Positions 40,971 to 64,000 of a DNA stretch of 64,000 nucleotides are shown here, piece after piece. This DNA comes from Pomacea canaliculata (lineage: Eukaryota > Mollusca > Gastropoda > Architaenioglossa > Ampullariidae): the NCBI RefSeq assembly GCF_003073045.1, contig NC_037598.1, positions 168,501-232,500 of the forward strand, given 5' to 3'. The notes beneath the pieces are model-generated. The model ran no database searches. It worked only from the letters and a program-made list of their open reading frames with translations, and was not told where the DNA came from. How positions within the stretch are numbered: the stretch's first letter is position 1; the number at the start of each line of letters is the position of its first letter. Made by a program: the position numbers and the translations under genes.

Positions 40971-41021
40971 CGCTGCACACGACCCCAACATGCGGGGCGG
41001 ATGTTGGGGTCGTGTGCAGCG
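40971..41021. repeat. Perfect 21-bp inverted repeat (hairpin) inside the Tigger-like element
   Basis: The arms 40971-40991 and 41001-41021 are exact reverse complements. They are GC-rich, containing gcacacgaccccaac and gttggggtcgtgtgc, and are separated by the 9-nt loop gcggggcgg. The hairpin lies between the subterminal repeats and the transposase-like frame. Confidence 0.95.
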
Positions 41022-41169
41022 TCTAACAGTTTCTCCCACCTCAGACTAGACCTCAGTCTGTGTTGTGTGCTTGTTTCCCTCGTTTTCGAAGCATTTTTGA
41101 TAAGTTGGGTTCGCGTTTTTTTTGCTTTTTGTACATTTACTAAACATTATCCCATTTATTTTTGTAACC

Positions 41170-41541
41170 ATGGGTCCGAAAAAGAAGATGATGTCTATTG
41201 AATTAAAGCGCGAAATCGTAGAAAAACATGAGCAAGGTGTGCGAGTAATTGACTTGGCGAGGATGTACGGGTGTAGCACATCAATGATATGTTCTGAGCT
41301 TAAACAGGAGTTGATAAAGGGTACAACGCCAGCTAGGGGCGTTACAATAATTTCTAAGCTCCGGACTTCTCTCCATGAAAAGATGGAGAAACTATTGACT
41401 GTGTGGGTGACAGAGAAGCAGCTTCAAGGAGGAACCTTAACACAAAGCATCATGTGTGAGAAGGCACGAGCGATTTACGGTGATTTGCTGAAGCAGATCC
41501 CACACACTTCCACAAACGAAGAATTTAATATGTTTTTATAG
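41170..41541 (+). CDS. Tigger transposase DNA-binding region only, 123 aa, intact frame
   Basis: An ATG start in good context (accatgg) opens a frame whose N-terminus (KKKMMSIELKREIVEKHEQG, then VRVIDLARMYGCSTSMI) is the psq-type helix-turn-helix of CENP-B/Tigger transposases. Residues about 70-115 (KLLTVWVTEKQLQGGTLTQS, then IMCEKARAIYGDL) match the second, CENPB-type HTH. The frame ends shortly after at a TAG, and AATAAA follows at about 41561. The DDE catalytic domain, normally a further 250 or so residues, is absent, so the product cannot transpose by itself. It could bind element ends and interfere with an autonomous relative, or it could be a remnant. Confidence 0.8.
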   Translation: MGPKKKMMSIELKREIVEKHEQGVRVIDLARMYGCSTSMICSELKQELIKGTTPARGVTIISKLRTSLHEKMEKLLTVWVTEKQLQGGTLTQSIMCEKARAIYGDLLKQIPHTSTNEEFNMFL

Positions 41542-41765
41542 AATATGTATTTGTTATTCATAAATAAATGTTTCTTCTTGTAAATACACTTTTTCTTATT
41601 CAAAAACACTTAACAAAAACAACTGAGGTGGTGTTTTGGGAGCTGGAACGGATTAATGACATTTCAATGAATTTCAATGGGGAAAATTGCTTTGAGATAC
41701 GAGCAATTTGACATACGAGCAAGGTTACGGAACGAATTAAACTCGTATGTCGAGGTACCACTGTA

Positions 41766-44090
41766 CCTACCCCACTGTCCACTGTCTGCTATCTTTCATT
41801 TTTATTATTGGTCTGCAGAAAAGACGATCTATCTTGGTCGTGATGCTGCGCGTTTTAAGTTTCCATTATTATTAATAACAAAAGACAAACACAGAAGACA
41901 CAACAAGGAATCAAGGAACAGTGTCTAGCAAATGTTGGGCAATGAGCTTAATTTTCAGACGTAAGTAAATGAGAATAATATTGACAACACGTTTTATTTA
42001 AAAAAAGATAATAATATAGACCAATTTATTACACATTAGTTAAAAATATATGAGGTGTAAGATTTATAATATTAAGCAAAGAAAGAAACGAACCTTTAAA
42101 AACTAAAACTACAAGTGGCATTTATACTGCGATATGACTACAGTAAAGTTTTTAGTCTATAGGAAAAAAAATTGTGCAAAGAACAAAAATGTAGTGTTAT
42201 AAAGAAGTGATTTCAAATTAGATAACCTCCATTACCTTTAGTTTCTAAGAGAACACATTCTCCAAGACATGGTCCTGGATCATATAACATTTGAGTTTTT
42301 AGTTCTCAAAGAAGGAAATGATAAAGGAGATTAGGAAACAACAACAACATCCACGGCGTATGAAAAGGTCGCCGGTACATAAAGGTTTAATTAAAAGTTG
42401 TGTTTTACTGAGTGCAAGACCTATAAATACATCGTACAACATACAAATATTACTTCATAGATATCGTATTATAACACAGTGCATTGAGCTCCCAGTGTAG
42501 GAAAGACATAACTCCCAAAGCAACAGACCACAACTACTAAAACATATTCATATTTCTAAAGCGGTGTAGTAAATTAACTGTAAAAATGTATTTCACAACA
42601 AACAAATCTGGAATTAAAGTGCAAGTTTTCAAGTCCATTATCACATCTGCCTATTTTTCAAAGAGAAGTCAGTCCGCACAACACTGGATCAGTTTACGAT
42701 TCCATATCAGGCTCCCAGTAAATGTAAAGGACAGTGTGGAACAAAAAGTAACATCTATCACATTTTACAAAACATCAAGGCACATATGAAATAAAAAAAA
42801 TTATGAATCACCTAAAGTCTTTGATTTTAAAATAAATTTTAAAAAGTCTGGCATAGAGCTTACTAATGTTCTCTTCAGGATGACATAATATTTTTTAAAG
42901 CAACACACGAATTTTCAGCATAGGAACTTTTTCCGGAACATGTCTTTTGTGTCTGAGAGGTATCAACCTACTAATCTATCCCTAGGTAGACTTTACAGTT
43001 GTATGTTTCATGCTTTGAGAAAGAAGTAAAAAAAAAAAAAAAAAAAAAAACATCTACCAAGCATTAAAGTGTCAACTATATCTACACTCACAAAGTATAA
43101 ACAAACATAAGACAAAATTTATGTACTAATATTCCTGTTCGCATGCTTTGTTCTCTTTTTTCTTGTTGTTTTCGTTAATTTAATTTGTTGTTGTTGTTGT
43201 TGTAGTAGTATGACCGACCCTTGTTTCTTGTCGATAAAACGTTGATAATCAAGCTATTTATTACCCTTTAATAATTCTTTATTATGTTTCATTAAATCCA
43301 TTACCTGTACTTACTAAACTAAAACCAATGAAGCATAATTAGTGAATCTTTTCCCTGTATTCACTCAGATTTAACCCAATGGTTTCTAAGTGCGATATGA
43401 TAGTCTACATTACAAATAAATTATTAAGGATATCGTAGAGCACAGGTTTGAATATGAGGTCTAGAATCATTGGCGTCTTTTTACAAATAGAAGAAAGTAA
43501 TTCCTTCGTCGTGATGGAAGATAAATGGAAAGAGTGTTTACAATGTCAAGTAGCCCACTTGCTGACATACACCTGTAAGGATACAATAAAATAATCTAAA
43601 AAAAGTTTCAATAATAATGGTATTATTTATGTTTCTCCCATATCATATATCATATCCAGTAAGTGTTAACGTGTTGATAGTTGTATTTAAAAAATAATAA
43701 TGGCGACACACTTTGTGCAAACAATAGGTTAAACATCGTGCAAGAAAAAGTTTTATTTCCCTAGTCAGTAAAAGCATTTAAAAAGTTGATAATTCGTCAA
43801 ATACGAAATGAATGGTAATAAACTTACTGTTAATTTTACTAATGACGATAGTGTTAGTTTAAGTAATTCGGCACACGTGTGTGTGTGTGTGCGCGCCACA
43901 TTTTCCGACCAATTTTCCCGAACACACTATCTCTTTGACTCTCAAGCCTCGGACAACATAACATACTTACAGACCTACTAAAGTGAAGTTAGTAGAAATA
44001 CAGAAACAAACACACATACACACACACACACTTTATAAATCCAGATTAATCCCACTTCACTCACACACAAACACACATGTACCGTACAGG
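41766..44090. other. Intergenic region downstream of G4
   Basis: AT-rich, no supported gene. It contains poly-A at 43027-43051 and short GT/GC runs at 43876-43896. Confidence 0.4.
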
Positions 44091-55318
<11,228 letters not shown>

Positions 55319-55391
55319 CCTCGCTTAGTGTTGAGATGTGATAAGAAACCTACGATACCAAAATGTCTTGGTCTACACACCACCATCGGCT

Positions 55392-55420
55392 TCTTATAGA
55401 GGAGTCCTTAGCAGCAACAG
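55392..55420 (-). promoter_or_regulatory. G4 core promoter: TATA box plus ttagcagcaaca motif
   Basis: The + strand reads ttcttatag ... cttagcagcaacag. On the - strand a tgttgctgctaag element, which has an extra gca compared with G1-G3, precedes a ctataagaa box about 75 bp upstream of the ATG. Confidence 0.6.
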
Positions 55421-57139
55421 CTTTGCAACACAAATAAACAAACAAACAAACGAAAGATACATCGTCTTGACGACCGACGATTGTTTACTGAATGACTCTG
55501 TCGCCTTATATAGCACTGCTTATTCAAACCTTGAACATTGGGAAAGTTATCAGACGAAATTAAAATAAAATTTATTTGAAAAATTAAGCTCACACATGCT
55601 ACAAAGACATCAATGGGAACTAATATATTTCGTCGTGAACAGAAGTTTCTAATAGCACCTTCAGCGCCCAGGTACTGTTCTTGTTGTCGGCACTTTGCTG
55701 AAGTGTAGGTGTGAGTGGGTGTTGATGGGCGCACTTTAATCTGCTCTGTCCTGACACTTCTGTGTGAACTTTGCTGGAGTGCATGAGAGTAACGAGCTGT
55801 GTACGATGTTTCTTTTTTTTTTTGCTTTACCTCTTTCCCGCTTGTTTAGTGTTTCTGTTTTCTTCTGTCCTGTCTCTAGGTTTGTAATAGCTACGGCTAA
55901 ACCTACTTCTTTGAAAATAATTGCCACACCAACATTATTCAACGAATAACATGAAGTATTATTGGAGTTGCGATGTACTGTGAGACCTGTGGGATGTGTG
56001 TGTGTTTGTTCGTGATGCATGTGTAACAGGAATTGAGAGATAGCGTGGCTTAGTGTACATGTGTTGGTATGCGTGCGTGTGTACAAAAGTGTTGGTGTGT
56101 CTGCTTCAAGGGGTTGGCATAGCTGGGTATACACTGAACAGATAGACACGGGTGTTTATTTGAAGGTTTAATTTCATGTTGCAGTAGCATAATATGGTTT
56201 TACTATATTAACATGGTACTGTACAACTATGAGATGCAGCCTTCAATGTTTTTTTCTAAATGTTCGCTACATTACGAAAAGAAATTTATTATTAAATTAT
56301 AGCTTTTTTCTAGTTGGAACACAGCGGAAGTTGGTCTTAGCTTTCCATTTTGCTCATTTTACTCATTATATTACTAAATTTGTGTTACCTAGAGTATCTA
56401 TTATGTGTAAAGTAAAAAGCAATTTCCTGTTTTGTTTAGTAATTTAGATACAATTAACAGTGTATGTTAACCGCTTAGTCTATAGACCACTGAGTATTTT
56501 AAACATATACCACAGGACGAGAGAAACTTCACTTGAAAGATTTTCTAAGTTTATTACAATAAATCCAGATAAACTTTGATATGTCGCAATATTTTTCACA
56601 AAGACTGTATGGCTGCTCCAAACCAAGAGTATTTTAAATTGAGGAGGTGCTTTGGTGCTTTCTAGTGAGGTTGGATTTGACTGTCTATAGGTGAAACTTA
56701 CTGGTAGAAACTACTGCTGGTAAACAATCTTTGAAATATAACTTTTCGACAATAAGTCACCCAAATCCAATTAGCTTCAAAATAGCGCATTAAAGTCAAT
56801 TTCCTTTTTGTAGGCATCTGCTTAATTTCATACCCAATAAGAAAAAACCAACGATTTAAAACATTTCTGCAGTGTGATAAACATGTAGAGAATGTGCATA
56901 TTATGTAATAAGCTTCTAAAGTGGATTTCGATCAGTTTATTATGAGAAAACTCTGTGGTAGCGATGTTTGTACTTGCCCCGTGCTGTGTGCCACTCACAT
57001 TATAATAATATTTACCTTCCCTGTGCTGAGCTAGGGGCAACCCTATGGTTGACTTGTCCTTCATAAAGAAGGAAGGGTTACAAAAAGTTCACGAGCTTTA
57101 AAACCAACTGAAAATCAGTCATTCGAAACGTTTCTATAA
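55421..57139. other. Intergenic region upstream of G4
   Basis: AT-rich with a short AAAC run (55433-55452). No supported gene. Confidence 0.4.
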
Positions 57140-57235
57140 AACATGTTTAGACGCCCGTGGGGTGGGATTTGAACCCACTGACAACAACAGCAGTAGGTCC
57201 CCCTCCTTCGATGTATTTAAGCCTCTGTACATTAC
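57140..57235 (-). repeat. tRNA-like fragment, probably a SINE piece
   Basis: The - strand has a T-arm-like gtgggttcaaatcccac followed by cccacgg. No matching 5' acceptor strand (ccgtggg) or D-arm lies the right distance upstream, so it is not a functional tRNA gene. A tRNA-derived repeat fits better. Confidence 0.35.
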
Positions 57236-60200
57236 TTTTGTTCATAGATAATCAGGCATGCGAATGAAAACCTGCATGAAAGTTATTCAAACACCTGGGT
57301 GCACTGTTCTAAACAAGTATGGACAATATATACCTCGGCGGTGGATTTTGACAAGTTGATTCGGAAAAAAATTTGTACTTTTTAACAAAGAGTGTGAATA
57401 AGAACCTTTGCTGACTTTTACTCAATTTCGTTTTTTTTCTTCGCAGTCACTACATATTAAACGAGTTCTAATACATACACACAACAACATCTGCCTGATG
57501 TAAGGAGATGAGGCTGTAAATGTAGCTGAGTATGAAGAGTAGTTTATTTTTATTACGAACTTGTGTGGAATATTTTTTTCAGAAATTAATGATTTACGTG
57601 TTAATAACTATAATTATAAAAGTTCACAGCAAATTTAACTTTTAGAAAATAACCATCTTCAGTGGCGATATTCGAGGTACTGTAAGTAAACGGACTGGAG
57701 GAGTGTCTAAGTTAAGTTTTCATCCTTCCTTGCTTAACCCCTGTAGAACCAAGGCAATCAGTGTAAGTTGTTTTAAACTCTCCCCCAATTCGATTGAATT
57801 AACTCAGAGTGTGGAAGTTTTTGTAAAATATCTAAGTATGACAGTTACTTTTCATAATAACTGGTTGTTTGTATAAATAATTTTTAACAAACTTAAACAG
57901 ACGATGTACGAGCAAGACAAATTCTCGTTAATCTTTATCGGGGATATCTCTGACAAACTTACACTTTTGTTGTTTTTTTTTTTGCTGGTTTCTGAAAACT
58001 GTTTAATTGTGTGCAGAAGGACGTATTTCGTATTTTCTGCGTGTTAAAAAAATCTGGGGAAAATGGGTTTTAAGTAAAGACCATGGAATCTTTCAGCCAT
58101 GTTGATGCTCACTTTATCACAATCACAAAAGTTACTCGTGTACAACACTTCAGGTTCTGAAAGGGTTAAAAGCTTTAATCTTCTGTGTGTGCCTTGCACA
58201 TGCACTAGCGCTCAATGGGGATCATTTCTTAAGAAGGAGGTTATCAAAAGTTCAGGAGAAAAAAAAGTACGGGTGCAGGTTGACTGAGAAAAAAATGTAT
58301 AAAATAAAACCTGTTATCCAAGATTGGGTAAACTGACTTGATAAAAAAAAGTGATTGCCGCATGACTATACTTGTTTATGGAGACCACTGAATACACTTC
58401 AGTTGATGTTCCTTCGTGTGAAAATAACCACGTGAGTGAATAAAGTTGTTTGCCAAAGTTTCTGGCATTTGCTTGGAATAGGCCTGTAGTAATTGCAAAT
58501 ACAAATGCTTTTACATCTTCTCTTTCATTTAGGACAAATTTAGTAGGTACTATGCCTGTAATACCCGTTTAGGTTTGAGACAAAAGGTATCTTGTCTTGA
58601 AAAGTATTCTCCTGTGTCATAATCGTTATTAAACTTTCTATTATTTAAAAGTCAGAACAATATAGTATAGTCGAACGTTTGTCCTACATATACTAATACT
58701 TGAAATGAAACCAAAATTACAAAGCTTTTAAAACGTCCATAGAGTTTAATTCTAAGTAATGTATAGAGAAATAGAAAAGTAAAGTTTTAATTTAACGATA
58801 GTAGGCCCCCTTGTTTTAAGACCTAAGATTAAAGAAACTAAATGTAATGAACTGGAATTTAAGAAGAATTTATAAAAATAGATATGTTGCACCCAACCAT
58901 ACTTGTCATAACATGTTACATCAATATTTGCTATACCGTGTTCCCCTTTGTACACTAGGAAGACAGATTGAGCATCTGGTTCGTGTTCACTGCAGACAAG
59001 AAATTTGTTCGTGGCCTGTTCAGACCTGTGGCTGCAAATTTCCAGTTGTTTACCAAGCTACTGTGCAAGAAAAGGGATTTTCTCATGTACCTGTCTGTGT
59101 AGTAGACCGAACGACAGTGTCACCGAGGGGAGGCACACAAAATAAAACAGGAATCGAGAAGATCGATGATCTTCATTATTCAAGTCATTCCTCAGTCGAG
59201 ATCGTAAGTTTTTTAATAAGAGTTTTAACTGACATCTCAAAGTGCATCAACTTGGAATTTTTTTAAGAATGTAAACATTTACATATCCCAGTGAAGATCG
59301 GCTTGTCATTTTTTTACTTAAATGGAACCAGTGCGTGTATGAAGTTGGATTCTGTAGCAGTGTGAGTTGTACCAGTCTGACAATATTAGTTTGCAAGATA
59401 CATAAGTAGCCTTACAAATTGCAGCCAAGAAAAACTGAATCATGTACCCAAGTCCTTCTCTGTACTTATACACTGGGCAGATATCCTTGAACTGGATTGT
59501 CATGGTCCAAACAGCCCTGGGGTGGAGTAACGAATTAATCAGTGAAACCTCTCACCCAGTGATACTTTGTTCATATCACCCCCACTTTACTTCGTGAACT
59601 TCATCTGTTTCAAGAATACCCATGAGTCATACCTAACAGAAATATTTAAATGCTGGAATACACAAAATTACTTAGTGGGCAATAGTTTATAGACTCGTTT
59701 GATCAGTTGTTTGGTAAACAATTAACGACTCCCTCTTTTACACAGCAGAGTGTTGAGACACGTCACCTCGTGTGTCATAGTCAATCACGATGTGCCATTA
59801 TATTGCCTTTGTCATAAGAAAAAAACTGATTTAAAAAAAATTAATCGAGTCATGCCAAGAGAAGTAACCGACGTCAACAGAACGAATCCTGCAGTCTTTC
59901 AACAAGAGTTGTTTCCCTTGCCCTGCTGGACGACACGTAATGTGCGCGCGCAGTCGAGCCCCGAGTGTTTGTTGTTGTCAGTGGTCTTACTGTGCGTTCA
60001 CCTGCCTTCGCCGAACATTTCTTCGTCTCTAGTTTTTAGTAAAGCATATACACAACACCATTTTACATCAAAATAAAATTATTATAATAAAACTGTAATG
60101 CTGATATTTACACACGTAAACTTCACAAGCAAATAAATGAGCTGTGGTAGGCATTGACATATAGACAAGTGAATATACACACTCAGACTATGAGTCATTT

Positions 60201-60763
60201 TACATAGAACCACAAACCTCAGCAGCTTACTGGGCTCCCTACAGACATGTGAAGCAGACCGTGAGGTCTGTCAGTCGTGGAACATAAGCTAACAGGGTGC
60301 ATGGCACAGACACGCCAGCCGTCACACAGGTGTAGCATAGGACGGGTGGCAGTGCACCTCATCCCTTGCTTTTGGTAGTGGACAACAGCAGGGTGGAACT
60401 GGTGTCACAGAACTTATCATGCTAGCCAAACCACAATTTGTACAGAAAAGCCGCACTAAACAATGTGATGTGACTCGTAAGAACTGTATCTGTCATGTGA
60501 TGTGAGTATTGTATGGATTTGAACTAAAGCAGTCACTGATGTCTGTCCATCGCTCATACACTGACAAATCTCTGATTAACCCTCTGTTAACATTCAGCTC
60601 ATTTATAACAGTTTAAAGAGGCCAGCTGTATACTACGATCCACAAACTGATAGTGTGTCAGCGCCCATACTCTTCTCTAAGAATCACACGGCAAGAAGAC
60701 TGAGTTCGAGTAGTTTTGTTTACCAGTTCTCGTAGTGTCTCGTGCTGTCAGAGTAATACTCAC

Positions 60764-61143
60764 CCTGCTAGAGCTTGGCAATGGTTAGTAGACAGCTTCA
60801 TAGTCAAGACTGCTACATTGCCAGATTTATTTGGTATTGAACATATCATTAATGTGTTAGGCCAGGTGGTAAAACCCTCACAAAATTTGTTGTTTTGATT
60901 GCAAAGTGAAAAAGCAGACATGTCCAGTGGTGTGCGGCTTTGACAGCCTGACCTTTCTGTACAACCTTTAAAAAGTTTACTGACTTCTAACAGAAATAGT
61001 AATTCCACAGAAATAACCCACATGCACTCGTGACAGACACGCACCCTTCTTACAAACCGCAGTTTGCCCTTTTTAGAAGACAAGACGTTGTTGACCTCAC
61101 GTGTTGACCCCTCGCTGCTTGATCCCCTTTGTTCATTCTTCAT
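60764..61143 (-). CDS. Hypothetical first exon (weak)
   Basis: An ATG at 61143 opens a frame of about 126 codons (MKNEQRGSSSEGSTREVNNV ... STNHCQALAG) that runs to a consensus donor (cagg|gtgagt). A TATA-like ttatatct lies about 50 bp upstream. No domain is recognised and no second exon could be placed to the left. It may be a chance open frame. Confidence 0.22.
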
Positions 61144-62752
61144 TGTTCTCACTTAGCTACCTGGTCACCACACGCAGCGATGACGCGGGTAGATATAACC
61201 GGCGATGTATCTGCACGACTTCAGACAAGTTAAAAAGTCTCTAACACTGATTGCATTTTCTACTTTCTTGTCGGTCTACTTTGCAATCCTGAAACACAAT
61301 TACTGGTTCCCACACGTGCACTCACACCTACAGTCACACCTACAGTCACACCTACAGTCACACACACACACAAACAGTGCTTCTGATTGTCTGGGACTTG
61401 ATTGATTTTTTTACATTAATTAGCATACTTATCCTCGATAGTTCCCCATGTGTGCCTCTAGTGTTGAAACAATTACTGAGCTCTGAAAAATGATTTTCTT
61501 TCTTTATTCTCCTTATTCTTTCTTATTGCTTTGATTTTACTGCTTTGGAGAGCGTGTTGTAAGAACACCGGTGACAAGTAGACATTAAAGAGTTTGTCAA
61601 TGTTAGTGCAGTGCAGGTAACCTTTGAACAGAATTTAATACTGCAACCTTTTGAGGAGACAAGGAGTGCAAGGAAAGACAATAAAAATAAATGATGGCTT
61701 GACTCTTTTCAAGGTGGATTATGATGTTACAATACATTCTTATTACAATACATTTTTGTATTACATATATCTCTTTATTTGCTTTCTTCTTTTATTCTTC
61801 GTGCGTTCATTTCGATTTGTACTGCATTTCGACTTAAACAGTTTGGTTTAGCTTTTAATTTCTCGAATTTTTCTTTTTATATTTTTTTTTGTTAAAAAGA
61901 TTATTCATTGCAAATCACACCTGCAACATCAAAAGCGGCTTTAGGCAGGTAAGCCCACCGCAACAGGATGTAATTCTTTATTTGTCTTTAACATTGGTGT
62001 GGTGCTCCACGGCAGTTGTCTACCGGCAGGTTCTTGTCAAGGTGCACGTCTGCGTCAGGTGTACCTGATCACCTCCGCACTCGATGACAGTGTCCAGGTA
62101 GTCAGGCAGCGACGACGACGACACCTCGGTGACACGGATATGCACTCCAGAGATTAAACACGTTTTGTGGCTTCTTCAACGACTGTTATGCCCACACTTT
62201 GCCACATTGGTGTTAGTGGAATAATAACAATAATAATACTAACAACAACAAGAATAATACATTGTTTAATTTTAAAACTCGTTACCTAACCTACGAAGGC
62301 GGGTTTCAAGGGCTTACACAAATGAACTACCACATGCATACTTGTATAAGTAAGCATCAAACATGTCTGACAAATTCATTCAACATTATGTAACTCCTAA
62401 GTACTTATTCTATGTAGCTTTCGTCCCTCTCGTCTGTGTTTGTCTTTCTGTCTCACACACAGACAAGCGTGGATGGTGAAGGAAACATTCAGAGCACCCC
62501 AAGCAAACCTTTGACGACCAGCCCTGTAAACAAGTGTCACATTCAGAGAGGGAGAGGTGTGGTGTGTTGTAAGCCAGCTACTAAACCTTGAGACCTGAGC
62601 ATGAATGTCGTTTTAACAGGCGGTTTATGGAGCCACCGCAGGTAAAAATCCTTTTCTGTGGTCGCTGGTGTCCCGAGACGATGACTGTCAGTCCCAACGC
62701 TTCGTTGTCATTGCCTGGACTTCATCGTCGTTCTGCAGATTGTGCTTCCTGC

Positions 62753-62876
62753 TGTTTGTTTGTTTTTTTATTGTTTGTTTGTTTGTTTGTTTGTTTGTTT
62801 GTTTGTTTGTTTGTTTGTTGGTTGGTTTGTTGGTTGGTTGGTTGGCTGGTTTGTTGGTTGGTTTGTTGGTTGGTTG
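62753..62876. repeat. (GTTT)n / (GTTG)n tetranucleotide repeat
   Basis: About 65 bp of GTTT units pass into a degenerate GTTG/GCTG mixture. Open frames across it are artefacts. Confidence 0.92.
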
Positions 62877-64000
62877 CTTTGCTTTATTTAATTGTGTTTC
62901 TCTCGCATAGGTAAGGAGTATTTTTCTTCACTTAGGTGTCGGTCTCAAAGAAGTCACCTCCATGTCATTAAAGAAGTATCACGAGCACGCATTGATCTTT
63001 TCTTAAATTCCCTTTCTCCATTTCATACAGGTCAACACACATTAACCCTCCGGCGACTAATAAAAGCCCAGACCTCTAAAGGGCATAGCGATACCTCTTA
63101 AGTCCTCCATCACTTCGAGGTAGCTGTAGTCAACTCCACACAACCCTTTATTTCCACATCTGACCCAAGAGGCAACAGTTCATCGGCTACTATCTACTCT
63201 AATTGTGGCTCGCATCAGATACTACAACCAGAAATTTGTATTTTATCTCTGCTGTCAAAATATAAAGACTGAGAAGATGTGTCTCTGCAGTGCTTCATAT
63301 AAAGTATTATTTAGTTCAAGATGCAGTTGAAGTGTTCTACTAGTTCCATCTCTGTCTTTATTGCAATCGTTTCTAGACCTCGGTGTTGCTGTATCTGTCA
63401 TTGTCTAGTTCTCAATGTGTCTGCATTTCACAATCGTTTTCCCATTAAAAAGTGTTAATTTGCGTGCTGAAACCGTAAGATTCGAATTTGTGTCTGACTT
63501 TCACTGCCGAATATTTACAGCTCACGATCCATTTTAGTTGATAATAGAGTGAGTACAAGAGTGCACTTCCTACACAAATCTTTCTCAGAATAACTTAGAC
63601 ACAAGCTCACCGCACTCGCCACGTGAGTAAGAAAGTAAAAAAATGAACATGAAATATGTATGAGGAGTCTGTAGCTTCAATTCCGTGCAGTTCTCAAGGT
63701 CTGTTGGTAACCTGATGCCAAAATAATGTATTGTACCTGCCCTGTACAGACAGGTAATTTCGTTTATTCTAATCAGGGGCTCCAACCCCAGAGCTTCGTG
63801 AGACATTAAGCTATTCTTGACTTCCCTTCCAAAGATTTCTTTGACTTGATATCATTTGCTTGTTAGGATATTTTTAACAGCTACCTCAATTGCTGCAGTC
63901 AATATATCAAGTAAAGAGACTTTGATTGGGCAAGAATCACTAATGATCTGCTTACTTCATAAGCCTTTTAAGTACTGCACAGAAGTACAAACGATTTCAA

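Larger units (their letters stand above)
40847..41763 (+). mobile_element. Tigger-like (pogo group) DNA transposon, internally deleted, 917 bp
   Basis: The left end cagtggtacctcgacatacg is repeated in inverse at the right end (cgtatgtcgaggtaccactg), giving terminal inverted repeats of about 23 bp. It is flanked by TA on both sides (40845-40846 and 41764-41765), as expected for the Tc1/mariner/pogo superfamily. Subterminal copies of a gacatacgag or gagatacgag word occur several times near the left end and twice near the right, likely transposase-binding repeats (inference). The internal frame 41170-41541 keeps only the DNA-binding half of a transposase. Confidence 0.9.
57236..64000. other. Right-hand region with no convincing gene
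   Basis: Mostly AT-rich unique sequence. Weak exon candidates: a + strand interval with AG/GT borders at 58959-59203; a - strand frame at 61143-60764 with an upstream TATA-like box and a strong donor; and a - strand frame at about 62175-62020 (VTEVSSSSLPDYLDTVIECG, then a Thr/Cys-rich end and a stop). None shows a recognisable domain. Confidence 0.4.

Noticed and set aside
57140-57235. tRNA gene
   Set aside because: Only a T-arm and part of a 3' acceptor strand are seen. There is no complementary 5' acceptor strand or D-arm at the right distance.
62460-62590. + strand terminal exon after cacacacag (TSVDGEGNIQSTPSKPLTTS)
   Set aside because: The only acceptor evidence is a CA repeat, there is no partner exon, and the frame is short.

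Overview
This window is eukaryotic nuclear DNA from an animal, most likely a mollusc and probably a gastropod (inference). The support is AT-rich sequence, GT-AG introns, abundant microsatellites, relics of Tigger-like, RTE-like and SINE-like elements, a divergent nicotinic-receptor-type gene array, and secreted mucin/EGF-like genes. There are no bacterial operons, ribosome binding sites, rRNA genes, credible intact tRNA genes or CRISPR arrays.

Region 1 (1-9.1 kb, + strand) is a tandem array of Cys-loop ligand-gated channel genes of nicotinic acetylcholine receptor type. Copy A enters from the left and ends at 883. Copy B (1977-3326) is a broken 5' fragment with frameshifts and a stop. Copy C (4938-9054) has six exons with consensus splice sites and encodes about 440 aa.

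Region 2 (12.7-55.4 kb, - strand) holds four genes that I read as one tandem family. G1 is 12706-14439, G2 is 19639-22497, G3 is 34510-36781 and G4 is 44091-55318. Each starts with a short signal-peptide exon ending in phase 1 (G1, G3 and G4 of 52 nt, G2 of 46 nt), followed by Ser/Thr-rich mucin-like sequence. Each ends in a hydrophobic C-terminus that looks like a GPI-anchor signal or terminal membrane segment. Each also has a TATA-like box with a ctagcaaca-type motif just upstream. G1-G3 are short mucin-like proteins. G4 has added a series of Cys-rich EGF/EB-like modules on symmetrical phase-1 exons, a block of which was recently duplicated in tandem (about 2.27 kb). A Tigger-like transposon sits in one duplicate, and its empty site is visible in the other. 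G4 also carries a 21-bp coding minisatellite. All exon models are read by eye from splice signals and frame.

Between and around the genes are transposon remnants: two internally deleted Tigger-like elements, two MITE-like elements with terminal inverted repeats, an RTE-like reverse transcriptase relic, tRNA-derived SINE-like pieces, and a dispersed repeat pair at 28 and 31 kb. There is also an Ig-like domain relic at 17.5-18.0 kb next to a 34-bp minisatellite, and an orphan terminal exon at 23.4 kb. From 55.4 kb to the end I find no convincing gene, only weak exon candidates.

The most interesting system is the minus-strand family. It looks like a set of secreted or membrane-anchored glycoproteins that share a promoter design and gain extracellular modules by exon-phase-compatible duplication. 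A surface, mucus or defence role is inference.
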